Source of the DNA: Gorsachius magnificus
Taxonomy: Eukaryota; Chordata; Aves; Pelecaniformes; Ardeidae
Direction of reading: 5' to 3'
Length of the DNA stretch: 64,000 nucleotides
Assembly (NCBI GenBank): GCA_034008185.1
Contig: CM067084.1
Span: 9,319,385 to 9,383,384, forward strand
A program made the position numbers and the translations under genes. This document shows positions 21,308 through 35,300 of the stretch, one piece after another. Position 1 is the first letter of the stretch, and the number at the start of each line of letters is the position of its first letter. Below the pieces are notes generated by a model, which ran no database searches, was not told the origin of the DNA, and saw only the letters and a program-made list of their open reading frames with translations.

Positions 21308-24300
21308 AGAAACATTTTTAAATGATGTGCAGTCAACAGTGAGTGAGAGAACTGGTAATGGATCTTCAGGGCCTTTCACACTGATTTAAACCTACCTCGG
21401 GTCAGCAAGTCTTGTGCTCTTATTTAGGCCTGAACCAAATTTTGTTAAACGAGAGGACTTTCAGAGGTCCCAAGCATGCGTGGTCCCCAGTGAAGACAGG
21501 GTATGTGTCTGTCTGTGTTAGTAAACTCTGTGCTGCGGAGTGGTCCGAAGACAGCAGTCTCTGCTTATTTCACTCTGCTGTACGAGAAATCATTCCTTCT
21601 AATATTGGTCAGTCTAGAGGAGCATGGATCTAGGTAACAGGCACTGAGAGGAATTGGATGCATTTTTGTTACATCAGTATTTAAGAATAATTAAAGAGTT
21701 TTAAAGCTGACTCGTTCAGCTCAAAATCATATGGATAATGTCTCCATAAAAGTCCAAAATCAGCATGACATTGTATAGGTCAAATTCCTCCATGTCTGAA
21801 AGCACTTGAAGGTTTCTGACTTAGCAAGATGCTCTTTAGCTTTTAAATTGTTTGCATGTTCTTTTCTTTTTGCATATGACCCGAGCATGAATAGCTTATT
21901 GCACCTTTTTACAGACTTTTACAGATTGAAGTTAGAGAATTTTTTCAGAGAATTCCAATTGATGAACAGAGTTGGGGGTTGGTTTTGTAAAGTTAGTTGC
22001 TGTAGCAGAGCTTGGAAACACGCTTTAGTTTTTCTGTTTCAACTGTGTATGTGTATGTCGTCTTATTGAGCAGCGCAGGGTGGATTTAGAAGCTGTGGAG
22101 GTGAAGAGAGACAAATAGTTTCTTATTAATGAAATAAGGTAACCATTTCAGAGCCTTTTCGTACATCTGTTTTAAGGTCACAGAGTTATAAAGCAACGAA
22201 ATACTTTTGCTAGCATTTTACAGCTACTGTTCTGAGAGAATCCTTTCCTTCAGAATACGTCTGATGAAAATTTGTGAACTTCGCACTGTTGTCTTCCCAC
22301 TTTGTGCCGTTAGATACCGACTGGAAAACTTGACTGTGAAATTTATTCCCCCTTTAATATAAAGCAAGTTGCATGCCAGTAGTGCAATCTGAGAAGCAGT
22401 TTTATGGCCTCTAATACTTGGTTAAGAAGTTCTTGACTCCCAACAGAGAAGGATAATTTTTCTAGTCCTGAATTCTGAACCTAGGAAGTGATAGTATTGA
22501 CCTCATTAGCTTACTTCAAGCACAATTCCAATTTTTCCACACTATTTAGGAGTGATTTATATGCTTCAGAATGTCTCCATATGATATAGACCTTGATTTT
22601 TTTCAGTTATTTTTGATTTGCGGGGTCATAAAAATCATTGCCTGATATCTTTGACTGTATACATACCTACCCTTCTCTGCTGCCTTCAGTTCTATTTTCC
22701 TTCTCCCATGTTATTCCTCATTTTTGAGATTCAAAGACAACTTTAGGATAGAGGGAAGGCATTCCAAGCGGAAGAAATCTGGAAGTTGGAGGCTCAGAAA
22801 AGAGCTAAGTGGGGGTTTTCCTTGCTGTAAAATTATTGGGCAGAAGCCAGGCGCATGAGAGCTAGAGAAGAGGAATTGCAGAAGTTGTTTCTCTGTGTGT
22901 TGCAGTCTGGGGGAGGAAAGACGAGTGGAGCTAAAACAGGGCACGACTCCAGGGAGGGAGCCTTTTATGACAGCTTTCTGGGAGAGTGGAAACTAGGAGA
23001 AAAGATGGCCAGAAGAATGTGTGTGAAACATGTTTGTTTTAGTTAGCTCAGACTGCTGCTTAAAAATTTTAAACTAGGTTAATTAGCACTTGCAAAATGC
23101 TGCTCTAATGTGCTGAATTGCTTCCTGACTTTGGGCTAGTTCATTTAGAATTAGCCAGTTCCAGGTTGAGATTGCCAAGTTTCTAGCCTTGACCGAGAAA
23201 CTGAGTTAATAGGCTCATACCTGTCGTAAAACACCTCTGTGCCCCCATCCGAAACTTCCCATTTTCACTCCCTCGTTTCACACTACAAATGGTACAGTGA
23301 AAAGTGGCAAGGATACTCAGATATGTGGAATGACTTCTGCACAAACCCCAGCTGATTAACGCTGGGAAAAACGTGATTGTGAAGAGGACAGGACAGAAGA
23401 CTGTAAAGTCCTGGGTGGCATGGAAAGGGTGACTAGGAAACAAGTAGCCACACTTGCTCATAGTGCGAGGATTGGGGGAGCCTCAAATGATCAGGTGGCA
23501 GGCTGGAAACGTACAAGAAAGACGACGGTTCTGAGGAACCCGTTGCCATGCGGTAAGATGAATGCCTAAAGTATGCTTGGTTTCAGAAATGGTGAGGCAA
23601 GGGAAAGCCCATGAGGGCCTTCTGAATGCAAAGGTGTCCTCTGGGGCTCAGGAAGTTCCTGAAAAACAGAGGGATATGCTGGTGTAGTATCACTTCGTGC
23701 TTGCCCAGCTCTTGTGCGTTTTCTCCACGTATCTGCCACTGGCTGTTGTCGCAGAAAGTCTGGTTCAGTGTGGCCATTCATGTGGAACAGCAGGTTGGAT
23801 GCAGTAAATATAATATGAAATAATCTCTTTGGGACGGTGTAGAATTACTTTTGGAGTCTCTTAAGGTGTGTAAATACTTTGGATGTTATTTGAATTCAGT
23901 TGAACAGCAAAGTGGTTTTGCCTCTTTTTCTCATAGCTTTCCTGCTTTTAAGCTGTAAGAGAGTAATTACTAAAATCTAAGGCTATTCAGATGAAAAATC
24001 GTTGCTGAAAAGAAGGTTATGCATGAAAATCTGCATGGTACACATGTTTTGATGTCTAGGTAAGTTTCAAATATGTATCCAAATGCTAAGATGCTGGCAG
24101 AGATTCAAACAAGCTAATATCAAATGTCAGCTGTTGCTTCAACACACTGGATATGTATTTTGCCTAATTCATGTTCAGTTCTAATAGTGGCAAGCTGCAT
24201 TGCCCTGAAGTCTAACCGTAGAGCAATTGCAGGAAAAGCTGTAGTCTTGTTCTGGAGCCTGCCTTAACACCTGACATTTTATTGTTCAAGAAAACGGCAG

Positions 24301-27300
24301 ACATAGTTACTGTGAGGGTTCTGGACTCCTTAGAAAGTTCAACTTTTTAAAATCTTGTTCTTTGGCTTTACATCCCTAAGTTTGAAGCATAAAATAGGGC
24401 CATTGAGTATGTGTTCATCTCTGGACCTGATTTTTCACTGACCTAGTTTACTATACACTGAAGTACTTGACTGTGCCCATGCTTATATTCTGAGATTGGA
24501 CTCAGATAGAAGTTATTTCTGCAAATGTAAATCATGATGGTCACACCATGTAACTTTCACCACTTAATTTCAGGGGTTACCTTTCTCTTTAGGCTGGTGG
24601 AGAGAGAGACACCCCTGCAGAACTTTGTGCTGTGAACCATCATTCAGAGGAGATTCTTTGGAGTAGGTCTGTACTCTAAGAAGCGTCTCACCTACTCTAC
24701 TTTCAGCATTTGATTGTAATAGCCTTCCTTTCCTGCTTCCACCTGCTGTTCCTTCCCTTACCCTTAGCCGCTAGCTGGGAGTGAATATAACCTGGAGAAA
24801 AGAAAATTTGCTCCAAGGGATCTTGACCCTTTGTTTTTCCCTTCTCACTGCAGTGCTGGCACACAGAATTAATCCTGTGAGCAGCAGGAAGACTTACTCA
24901 TGGCAATAGCATTCAGTGATTAGGTTCTCTGCCATCTGACAAGGTGTGAACTCCGTCTGAAGCTTCTCTTGGGATGGCATTATTCATAATGTGCCTCTCC
25001 CCTGTGGCTTCCCTCTGATAATGGACAAATTCAGTTTGACCAAAATTGCCCAATGGCTACAGAAGTTATTTGGACTCTTACTATATGTCTATGTGCGCTT
25101 CTGCAGGAATATCACAAAATCATTCTTTCCTTAGAAATTAAAGTTAAAATCCCAACTAGTAGGAAACTGTATGGTAATGGGATGTTTTTAATGAAAACCT
25201 TACTGCCATATAACTAAAAACTACAGCACTGTAGCAGATTGCAATTCTGCACCGTAGTTCAGCTAACATTAGCACACAGTACACAGAATTGGAAATGTGT
25301 GTAATAGAAGTGTTTCTTGTTTTTCTTAATGGGAGGAGGGAGAGGAGGAAAACATCCTAAACCATTTCTTATTAGGTGCAGTACTCTTAACTTATGTCAA
25401 CCTAAAATTAAAACCTTACAAGCCAGAGGGAGGGGGGAGAGAATATGAAAGACACAGAACAAAATCTGAAGCGCTAAACAGTCAGAATGGTGGCACTTGG
25501 ATGTGTCCACGGCATATAAATATTTGCAGATTTGTTCCCACTTCTGGAACTGCAGAGAGTACCTTGACTGAAGGCAACAATAAGGACAAATGTAGAAGGC
25601 GTGCTATTTACCACCTACCATGGGGAAGCTTGGTATCGGTAGAGAAAAACAGATATTTCAACTATATTTTGGAATAGGACGTTCTGTTTTGTGATAGAGT
25701 GCGTTTCAGCACGCTGTGAGATCACGCTATCATGATAATCCGGGCTGGTGTTTTGGCTCCACTCTAGTGCAGATTCCTTTCTATGTGAGAAGAATTCAAA
25801 AACTACTTTGAAGAATTCGAAAACAATTAGCTCCTATAATTTTGTGTCTTTGTGTGTTTAAACAAAACAAGAAACACTTGCATTGTGGTTGGTTGCTATA
25901 AAGTAAGGAAAAAAAGATGCAGAATGAATCCTTGGAAACCCAGGGTTCACAAAATGTCTGCAATGTTAAATATTCCAATCTCTTATCTTAATGCCCATGC
26001 CATTGGCAGCCATGGGAATTTCAGGTAGATACTGAAGAGGAACATATGTTGTTTATTTGTTTGTCTGCCTTTAAATGTCAAAATTAAAAAGGAAGAACAT
26101 GAAGGATTCCAAGAAACAAGAGCACATAAATCTGTTACGTATGGCAAGTTGTGGGTCAGATCCATGCGTGTTCTAAGGGTGACCACTGGTAGATCTGAGG
26201 ACTGGAGTATAAACCCCAGTACACATGGGAGGGTTGGGGCTTTGGGGGGGGGGCCAGTGGGACAAAAGTGAAAGAGCAATGAGAGAGACCCTGTGAAACG
26301 TATGTCATTATATACGCATATCATGGGAGTAAGGTGTAACCTGCTGTGGGCAAGCCTTCATTTTAATAGGATTTGAGGCTGGAATGGAATCAGGGCTTGT
26401 GGCAGGTGCACTTGCACCTTTTCCTTCCATGTTTTCTAAGCATTTTAGAGTCACTTCTAGATAGAGGTGTTTCCTGCGATTCAGTGAATGTTTATTGCGT
26501 TTTCCTTCTCATTACATACAGTCAGGTTAATGCTGAGGTGATTGGTACCTGCAGTTGCTTAGCCTGGCACAACGGAAATGCAAGAGTAGCAAGCAAAAAA
26601 AGAGAAGAAAAAAAATTTTAAATTTACAAGGTAAATGCAGTCTTCTGTTAGTTGAAACTATGAGAGCCATTCAATGCCCACGTGTCCTTAGACAGTATGA
26701 AGTCTTGTCTGTCTTTTCAGTTTCCCTTTGGGAATATGAAATTCCATCCTGGAATTTGTCAATTAATATCTCCCTAGTGAGCATGACAATTAGAATCGTT
26801 ATTTCAAGAGAGAACGTCTCGGAGCTATACATTGTTAATTCTCCTGCCTGAAATGACCTCCCAAAGGGAACTTGAAGTTGCAGGTCCACATCCATGATTG
26901 GTGGACAAACACTTTTAAGAATGCTATTTTCAAAAAAGAAAGACATGAGCAATCTGTAAGACATAGCCTTCAGGTTGCTTATTGAGGCAACTTTGTCTCC
27001 CAAAGTCTCCACAAGACCTTTCATATTGTTTAGTAGGACTGCTAGCACAGACAGGGTTGCAAAATTAAGTGCTTGAAAGTTAAAAAGTGAGCAGCTGACC
27101 TTAAAAGGTAATCAGTGTTTGCGTTCTTTTCACAAAGGTTGATAAATTGTGCTTCTGAACTTTGCCTGCAGGTATCGTACGCTTCAGGTATACAATAGAC
27201 TAATGCTTCCTCCTTGTCACATCTGGCAGGGCAGCTTTGATTCATACCCTAATTTTAAGATAAACTTTCTCAAAAATACGCATAAATAAATCTAAGGAAA

Positions 27301-30300
27301 ACCCACCAAGAGTGGGCTTCTTCTGCAGCATGGTTGCAACTGTAATTAAGGAGAAACCTTTTTACATGTTTGATATAAGAGGTGACACTTAGCAGACTGA
27401 CTATTTTAGCGTATTGCTGTTTGCTAATACTGTGTTCAATTTTTAGTTCAACAAAGCTGGGTAAGAGACTCTGTGATGCTAATTCGAGCTGAATATTACT
27501 TGAATCATCAAAGCTGTTCTAAAACCAAACCAAGCTCAACAAATGGCTTACTCTTGCTCATATATGGGAGAGGGAGGGAGAGGTGAGAAAAAAAAGATTC
27601 ACCTAATTATGAATTCATTGTTGTTGTCTTGCACAACTGCACATCAGGATTGAAAGCTTTAATTCGTTTGCTGACTATACTCTCAGTTATGGGGGAAAAT
27701 GGGCTGCCTGCAATTCCCGTAAAGCAGTATGTAGTATGAATTATTTACCCAAAGAATAACTCTGGTTCTACACTCTGCACACTGACAAAATTCCCAATGC
27801 TGGGTAAGGCATACAGAATCACACTGCCTTTCGTGCAGCAACTTGTGGGATTTTTTTATGTCCAGCTCTACTGTTGAACTTAGTTCTCAAGTAAGACAGT
27901 AAGTAATTTCTTAGACAACTTATTCTCTGGTTACCAGAACTAGAACTAGTGTGGTTGACAAGCAGATTATTTGGCTATTGGAAATTTTACTTTCCATTCT
28001 AAAAATGTGTCATGTTTGTTTAGTTCTACCGACATGAGTAATGAAATAACAGACCAAGGAAAAAATGACTGTGACTACTGCATGTACTTCTAAGAGTTTT
28101 GCATTCCTTTTACCACTCAAATCTGCTAGCTGAGACATCTGGCAGAAAATAACCTGAAGGGAGACATCTGTGTCACCTTATGCACTCTATCATAATTGTC
28201 ATGTGCTTAAATTACATGGTAATTTTTTTTCCATAAAATTTTATGTTATGATGCGTGGATGGTTTTGAGGAATGTTTCATAAGTTTTCCATAGGAGGAAT
28301 TGTTCCTGTCCCAGTTGTCTTGCAGATGTGATGAATGCTGCCAGTAGGGAAAGATGAGGAATAAAAGGATTTTGGATTAACTAAATCAGATGATTAGACT
28401 AGCTAATCAGGTATGTAAGTTAATTGAACTGCCTTTATAAAAACTGTGAAAGCGGTTCTCAGTCAAGTCACTCTACCAGCAGCAGAACAAGTAAATCCTG
28501 GTTTCTTACAGATTTGCCTGAGTAGCTGGAGGTTTTGGTGTCTCGGAAGATGTGAGATTCAGCTGAAGCTTTTCTGCAGATAGGATGATTTCAGTACCTC
28601 TGCTATGCATGCATTTTCTGGTGTCTAGGAAGGATGAAACACAAGTTACAGCCTTTCTCTCTGTTGAGGTGTTGATACCCTCCCTCCTCAGCTTAACTAG
28701 CTAATATCATAATGTTTGATGAAAATCACTACCTTTGAGGAAATTTACTATTGATTCAGAAATTACTAGAGTGAGAGAGAGCACCTGAGGATTATTTCTT
28801 TGGGAAACGTTGGCATAAAAAGGTTATAAGGCAGTGAAGATCAGTATCAAGATTTTCCTTCATTCCCTGTTTTTCTTCATTCCCTTATAACATAAGGAAG
28901 TCCGAAATGATTAAGGCTGGTTTGGGCTTGCTTTTTTTATACTATGTTTCTGTTCTGGTCTTTTTCTTTGTAAATCACCTTTAAAAGACATTGCTTTGCA
29001 TATGCTGGAAGCAGTAATGTACATCAGGATGTGGTTATAGTGTAAAAACTGTGTGCTTATGTTCCTTTCATAAGGATCAGCTCTATAGGTGAGGCTCAGG
29101 CCTGTGCAGCCGTTGCTGGATGTTTCAACCAGCACATATTCTTCTGAGAGAGAATACAGGTTGGAGATCTATATCTATAAAGGTAAACAGAAAATTAAGC
29201 ACATAGAAGGGGAAGGAAGCAAAAATAAACGAGAAAATGAGCTCCTTAAGGTGAAGGAAAAACGTTGTAGCTATGGAATACAGCAATCTCTGAAGAGTGG
29301 GGAAAAAAAGGGAGGTATACCAAATGATTGTGGTATTCAGATCACAGAAAAAAATTGCATTAAGGCATCCATGCTTTTCTATTTATCTGTAGTGTAGCAT
29401 TCTCTCAGTTGTGTTTAAAAAAAATACATAAAAAGTTGCCAAAGGTAAAGCTCCAGAAAGCGCAATTAAAAGACTGTTCTGCATTTGTGGGGTGAGGAAC
29501 TATGAAACCTAAAATGGCTTTTATTTTTGTAAATGTGATGTATGTATTTCTCCTTGCCTGTTGCTTTGAAGAGCTTTTTTCTTACCACTCTTGAGCATTT
29601 TCCACTTTTTTAATAAATACTCAAAGAATCATAACTGAATTGTGCTACTGAATCAGTCCCAAATCACAAGAAAACAAACTAAGTGTCTACCTCTAAGCCA
29701 AATCATAGCTACCCTTCCAAATGTTTCCCAAAGCATGTAGCTCTGAATTAAAATCTGTGCAAGGGAACACGCAACAGGGATAGGAAAGGTTGGGGAAATA
29801 CCATCTCCCGCTTTGTTTTAAGTAAATTAATTAGCATAATACGTAAGATAAGAAGGAAAGGCAAGTTCTTCCCTTTTACACTGGAAACTCAGAATAGAAA
29901 CCTCCCAAGGAGGAACTTCATTTCAATTCATGCTGATAATTAACAGTCAAATTTTCCTGTTTGTTAGAAACTTATCTCCTCCAGAGTTGCATTAATCTTT
30001 CACTGAAATTTTGCTTCAGTGAGTCCTTTAAGAAGAAGAAAGACAGAATAGAAAACATTTCTTTTTTTAGTTATAATGTATCTGGAACAGCAACAATTAT
30101 GCCACAAAACCCCCTTCAATCTCAATAATATGAATAACTGAATGAAGGCATTCTTAGCGTTGCTAAAGTTAATTGTCATTTAAGAGCCTAATGTTAGCCA
30201 ATTCCAATTTCTCCATCAAGCAAAAAGGAAATATGCAGCTTTGTGTGGGAAGGGTGTATCAAAACAGCCTAATTTATCTTGCAGTAGAAAAACTTGACTA

Positions 30301-32305
30301 GATGTTGATTATGTCAGTCAATGCTAATGTTTCTACTTCTGAAAACTAACTATGGGCAAAAAATGATAGTGCAGAACCTTATTCAAAATCCAGTTTCCCT
30401 TTGTTCTCCCTTAATTTGTAGGAAGGGATGCTGTGCTGCTGATGTATACTAAATTTACTTCAACAGTTGGAAGCAGTGATTCCTGTTAGATGAATTTGGA
30501 ACTTTTGAGGTTTGTACTAATTAAGAGTCTAGCTTTTTGGGTCAAAATCTCAACTTCCATTCTCTTGCAGTACGGGAGCTGACAGTTGGAACTCAGTTTA
30601 CTTAGGTTGTTTTTGGTTTTTTTGTTAAGAAAATTCTCCAGCTTTTAAAATTTTGTTTAGGGAAGAGAGAAGGAGCGATGAAATTACTTTTGTATTTTAT
30701 TTTCATGAAGATAAGGGATATACATGACTCTTCAGATATAAAAGTGTTTCTGAACCTGTAATCCAAGAAAGGGCTTGCTTATTTAAATAACAACGCAACA
30801 GAACAGCACTCTTCTTGGTTTCTTGGCTGTTTAATACTAGAAAGGTTTGTAAGCCTTGAGCGGTCAGCATAACTTGGCCCGTCATCTCAGTGAACAGAAA
30901 CTCCATGGTCTGACCTGGAGAAGAATCAACTTTGATCCCATGGAATTATAAAGCTGCACAACACTTTAAGTAACCCTTTTTTAAACCTTCTTACCTATTC
31001 CCATAGTTACGTTTTTCCCACTTCAGAGAGAGAACAAACATAGAAGTCTAATCAAGACTCTGGATGAGTTAAGTATCTTGCAGACTATGCTGTGTGGGAT
31101 TCCTGTATGTATGGTGTTCATTGACGTGACCAGTGGGGAGAAAAGAACAGAATATTCAAAGGATGAATCCAGATGCAGAGGTTCTCTTCTTAAAATAGCC
31201 TTATATACACACACACACGTGTCATACGTGTATATTTTAAACATGGGTTATGTACCCAGTCAAGAATCCTACTTACCTTTTGAAGTTATCTGATCAGGAT
31301 TCAGGTAAAGCCAGTGTACCTCAGCATTATTTGCTGTTATTTCATTCTAGTACCACAACTCTGACAACCTGAGTGTCAACTGCAAATGGCCAGAACTTAC
31401 AGCTCTTCCAGTACTGACTTGAGAGCACCTGATTCACAGGCTGTGCTCTTTTTCTTCCTCCCTTTGGCAGTCAATCCAAGACAGACTGGCCTTTTTCTGA
31501 GCCTTCAGATTCTTTCTTTCATGGTTCTAGTGGCTTTGCTCCCCATGGGCAACAACTGTGATAGTCAGTATCTTGATGTTGCTCTGCTGTAGAGAAAGAA
31601 TGAATACCTCCCTAAGGGTACAGTGAGTTTTTCTTCAAAAGCTAACGTTATCAGGATTGGATATTATCAGAGGCTTCAGTCTCCTCCTTTCCTAAGTGTG
31701 TCTCTTGGTGATGTGGAGCTGTAAATGAGCAGATTAATAGGTAACAGGCTCTGGTATTTTTATCTGTAGCTCCAGGATTTTCATCCATACATGATTCATA
31801 GCATTATATCCATTCCGGCTTCTTGATAGCATGTGACATGTAGGGAGTATTCCTGTGAAATACTCCTTAAAATTGCTGGAGAGTAGCACGAGCTTCTTTT
31901 TCCAGCCAGTCCCACTTCCTGGCTGTCAGCTCTTCATTCCTTTCATCTCTAAAACCAAATTTTTCCAGCTTCTCTTAAGTGGTGAGTGCCTTCCAGAGAC
32001 AGTTTCTTTAGGTGAGGATTCTAGTGATAATTTGTAGTGATTTGTCTTGATTAGAAGGAGTTTGAGAGAAGTAATGGTCTTACCGTTTTCTTCACTAGTT
32101 CAAATCTTCGCAAGGGAATTTTAAAGATGGCGTGCCTGGGATCTGTATTTTATGTAGACCTAAGACGTGTTGTTTGGTGCACATTAATATAATTATATGA
32201 GATGTAACATGTTTCCACAACATAGAAATAGATAAGTGGGCAGTCTTGCTGACTTTCCTGACAGGATACAAAATCAATAAAGGTGTATGAGAATCAGAAC
32301 TATAA

Positions 32306-32330
32306 TTTTTTTTTTTTTATATATATATAA
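32306..32330. repeat. Poly-T plus AT microsatellite
   Basis: Thirteen T residues followed by about six AT units. Confidence 0.9.
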
Positions 32331-35300
32331 GGGCTTTCTTTGGGCCCCAGTGAAGTATGTGAGAGCCTGTACTAATTTTGTTTCTGCTGTACATCAATTC
32401 TGTGTCTCTATGCTGTCCATACTGTGTCCTCCAGACCTATCAGTTTGTTTATTTTCATAAAATTATCTCTGAATTCCTTGATAGGAGCATTAGCAAATAT
32501 GCGTGTCTGTGGAGTTATACATTACAGATGAGTGCAGATAGCTTTTTAGGTTTCTTTTTATCTAAGAATTACATTTTGAAACAAAGTTGATGTCTCTCTC
32601 ATTGCTTCTTATCACGATTGCTCCACAAATGATATTGCAAAATATTTTTACATCACAAAACCTAATGTCTCAGGTTTTGTATTTTTTACTGGGTATCAGA
32701 AAGTATTTTTTTATGTTGTCGTGTTTTCTGCATATTCTCCATGTTGGCATAATCCTATTAATATCATGTTACAGTTGTGAACATGTTGTATTAATATAAA
32801 CTGTATTTTTTGTACAAATCAAACTGTCCATGTAAAATGAAAATCAGGAGACTGAAAATAAAAGCAGTGGGGAGTTGTTGACAGACAAATAAAAGAAAGC
32901 ATTTATAGTTGATCCAGTTTGTACTGTAAGAGGCCAAAACTTGGCACGCAATGAGATACAAGCTATCATCTGAATTTTTTTCCCGCCAAAGAAATGGCCT
33001 AGTCTAAAAGATTACAGACTCATGCCTCACAATTAAAAGAAAATAAAGTACTTTCATCCTCAGATAATTTTGTCTTGGATGCTAGTCATGTTTCTAATGC
33101 ACTTTGATAGAATCCTCAGTTCTGTCAGCTTCCAAAAACCTTTTAATATAGTATAAAAACAGCTGACTGTTTCTGGCAGTAGGTAATGGAGTATTCGACC
33201 TATAGTATCCTTACTGTACTCTTTGCATTTAAAATGCTGGTTTTTAATTAGTTGTTGAGGAACTCCAGATGCAGAGCTTTGACTTGGTGAATGTCTTTAA
33301 AGAAAGAATTTCTGTAATGTCAGGGTTTGGGTCTTGCTTCCATCTAAAAAAGCAGGCAAGACTTTCTTGCAGATCCTCATATCGTTGCTTTTCAGGCATG
33401 CATAAACTACTTTCTACAACTGAGTAGAGCTGAGCGAATTCTGCATCAGAATTACTTTTAACCAAAATGCCCTATTATGGTCCAACAGAACCATTTCATA
33501 AATTTGTGTCTGGACATTGAGCTATATCAGTGTGCAGAGAGAAACTTGAAACGGTTCTGTAAAAGACTGTTTCATCTAGAAGATCCTCTTTTTAGATTTT
33601 TGTTTTCTCTTAAAGGAACTAAATTCTTACATTTGAAAACAATGTATTTATTTTGACTCTTCCCACCTCCCTTCATTCCAAGTCACCCAGTGGAGGAAAA
33701 AAAGTCAGTTTTCTTACTGCTTTTCTAAATGACTCTAGGTGGACTTGGATGGTCCTGTAGAGGTGCCTGTTTCTGTCTGAGGATGCAGCCAGGCAGGGCA
33801 GCTTAGCCAATCTTCAACACTGAGCTGCTACAAAAGCTTCCACTCCTCCCAATTCAATTCTGCATTCTTTTGCATTTAATTATTCCTGCAGTGATCATGT
33901 CACACGTGTTTTTTCATAGAAGGATCTCAGAAATTCTTCTTGAGGGAGGAAAAGTGGAGAATTTCTCCATAGGTGATTCAAAATAGAGATTTTCATTTAA
34001 GGAAAACTCATTGTCTCAAGTATAATCACGGGAGGAGGCCAGAAAACTTGGAGAACTCACTTATCTGAAGTTGCCCATTGTGACAACTGCTTGTTCTCAG
34101 TCTTGAAATACATGTAAAGCGAACAAATAACATGGTGTATTGTTCAGCTTGTGTAGTTTGAAGCTATTACAGGCGTATGCTTGAGTGAGACCTTAAGAAT
34201 ACAAAGGACAGCAGGGGATCTTCTCCTAGACTTTTTATTTCCTTGCATGACACCTGCTGCTAGCACCATCAAGTTCATTCATGAGTAAAATGTTGTATGT
34301 TGTGGAAGAGGTGGTCTTTAGTAAGCATGTTTTTAGTAGGATCCTAGAAGCTCAGGCCATCTTGGCAAAAAATAACTCAACCGTAGGTGAGGTGGCTCAG
34401 AAATGAGGTGGTTAGATGTCTAGGCACTATGCAGTGTGTTTGGAGGAGTCTGCAATACAAAATAGGAAGAAAATGAGAGTTGAAATCCTCCTTTAAAAAT
34501 TATGCATGATTTTTAAACTTTCTTTCAAGCGTGTTTTAGTTGAATCTCATACTTGCTGACAGATACGGGAATCTTATGGCATATTTATATATAGACTTGC
34601 AGTTCTGGTTTTGTGGTACCACCAGAGCAAAGGTTGCTGCAAATAGTGTTGGGGGAGAACAAGGATGTAAAGGGAGAAGGTTCCTTTTCAGCCATTTAAC
34701 CCAAATGAAGTAAAGCTGAACAAATTGAATGAAGACAACTTCTCAGAAGACTTGTTGAATTTTTGTAGGATTTCTCGGAATGATGTTAGCAGGAAAGCTA
34801 TCTTAGATCATTCTAGAGCTTTCTGTGGTTTTCTCTGTCTTCTGTGCAACTCTTCACTACTAGAGCTTTTCTAAAGAAATTATTTAAAAGTAGTTCTAAT
34901 TTAAGGAACAGACAAAGCTCAGATCCTTTTAAAAACGTGTAATGCTTGACAAACCATATTGAGTATATACCTTATTTGTGGATTATAATTTTTAATTTAT
35001 TTGTGCATATAGTATGCAGATTTTTTTGTGAATTTGTCACATTAGTGAAGATGTACATCATTGCACACATAGGTCCAATGTGTGGCTGATAGCATTTCTG
35101 TGTTGTGGAGGTCCATAGTCAAAATATGTGTTTTGTCAGCACTGGATATGTATAGGTTTTTTAGGGGGTTTTTTTGTTTTTTTTTTTGATTGTGGAAACT
35201 CACTTTTATGTAGCTTAGTTTATTTCTGTCCGAATTGCATCTTCTTCAGCTTCGTATCCTGACTCCCATTGTATTAAATTACTATTTCTCTTATAAGGCC

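Noticed and set aside
22140..22210. AAGGTCACAGAGTTATAAAGC, resembling part of a MIR
   Set aside because: Only one short block matches and the neighbouring blocks cannot be followed.
26671..27048. 125-codon minus-strand open frame
   Set aside because: Composition is not protein-like enough to argue for an exon, and no family is recognised.
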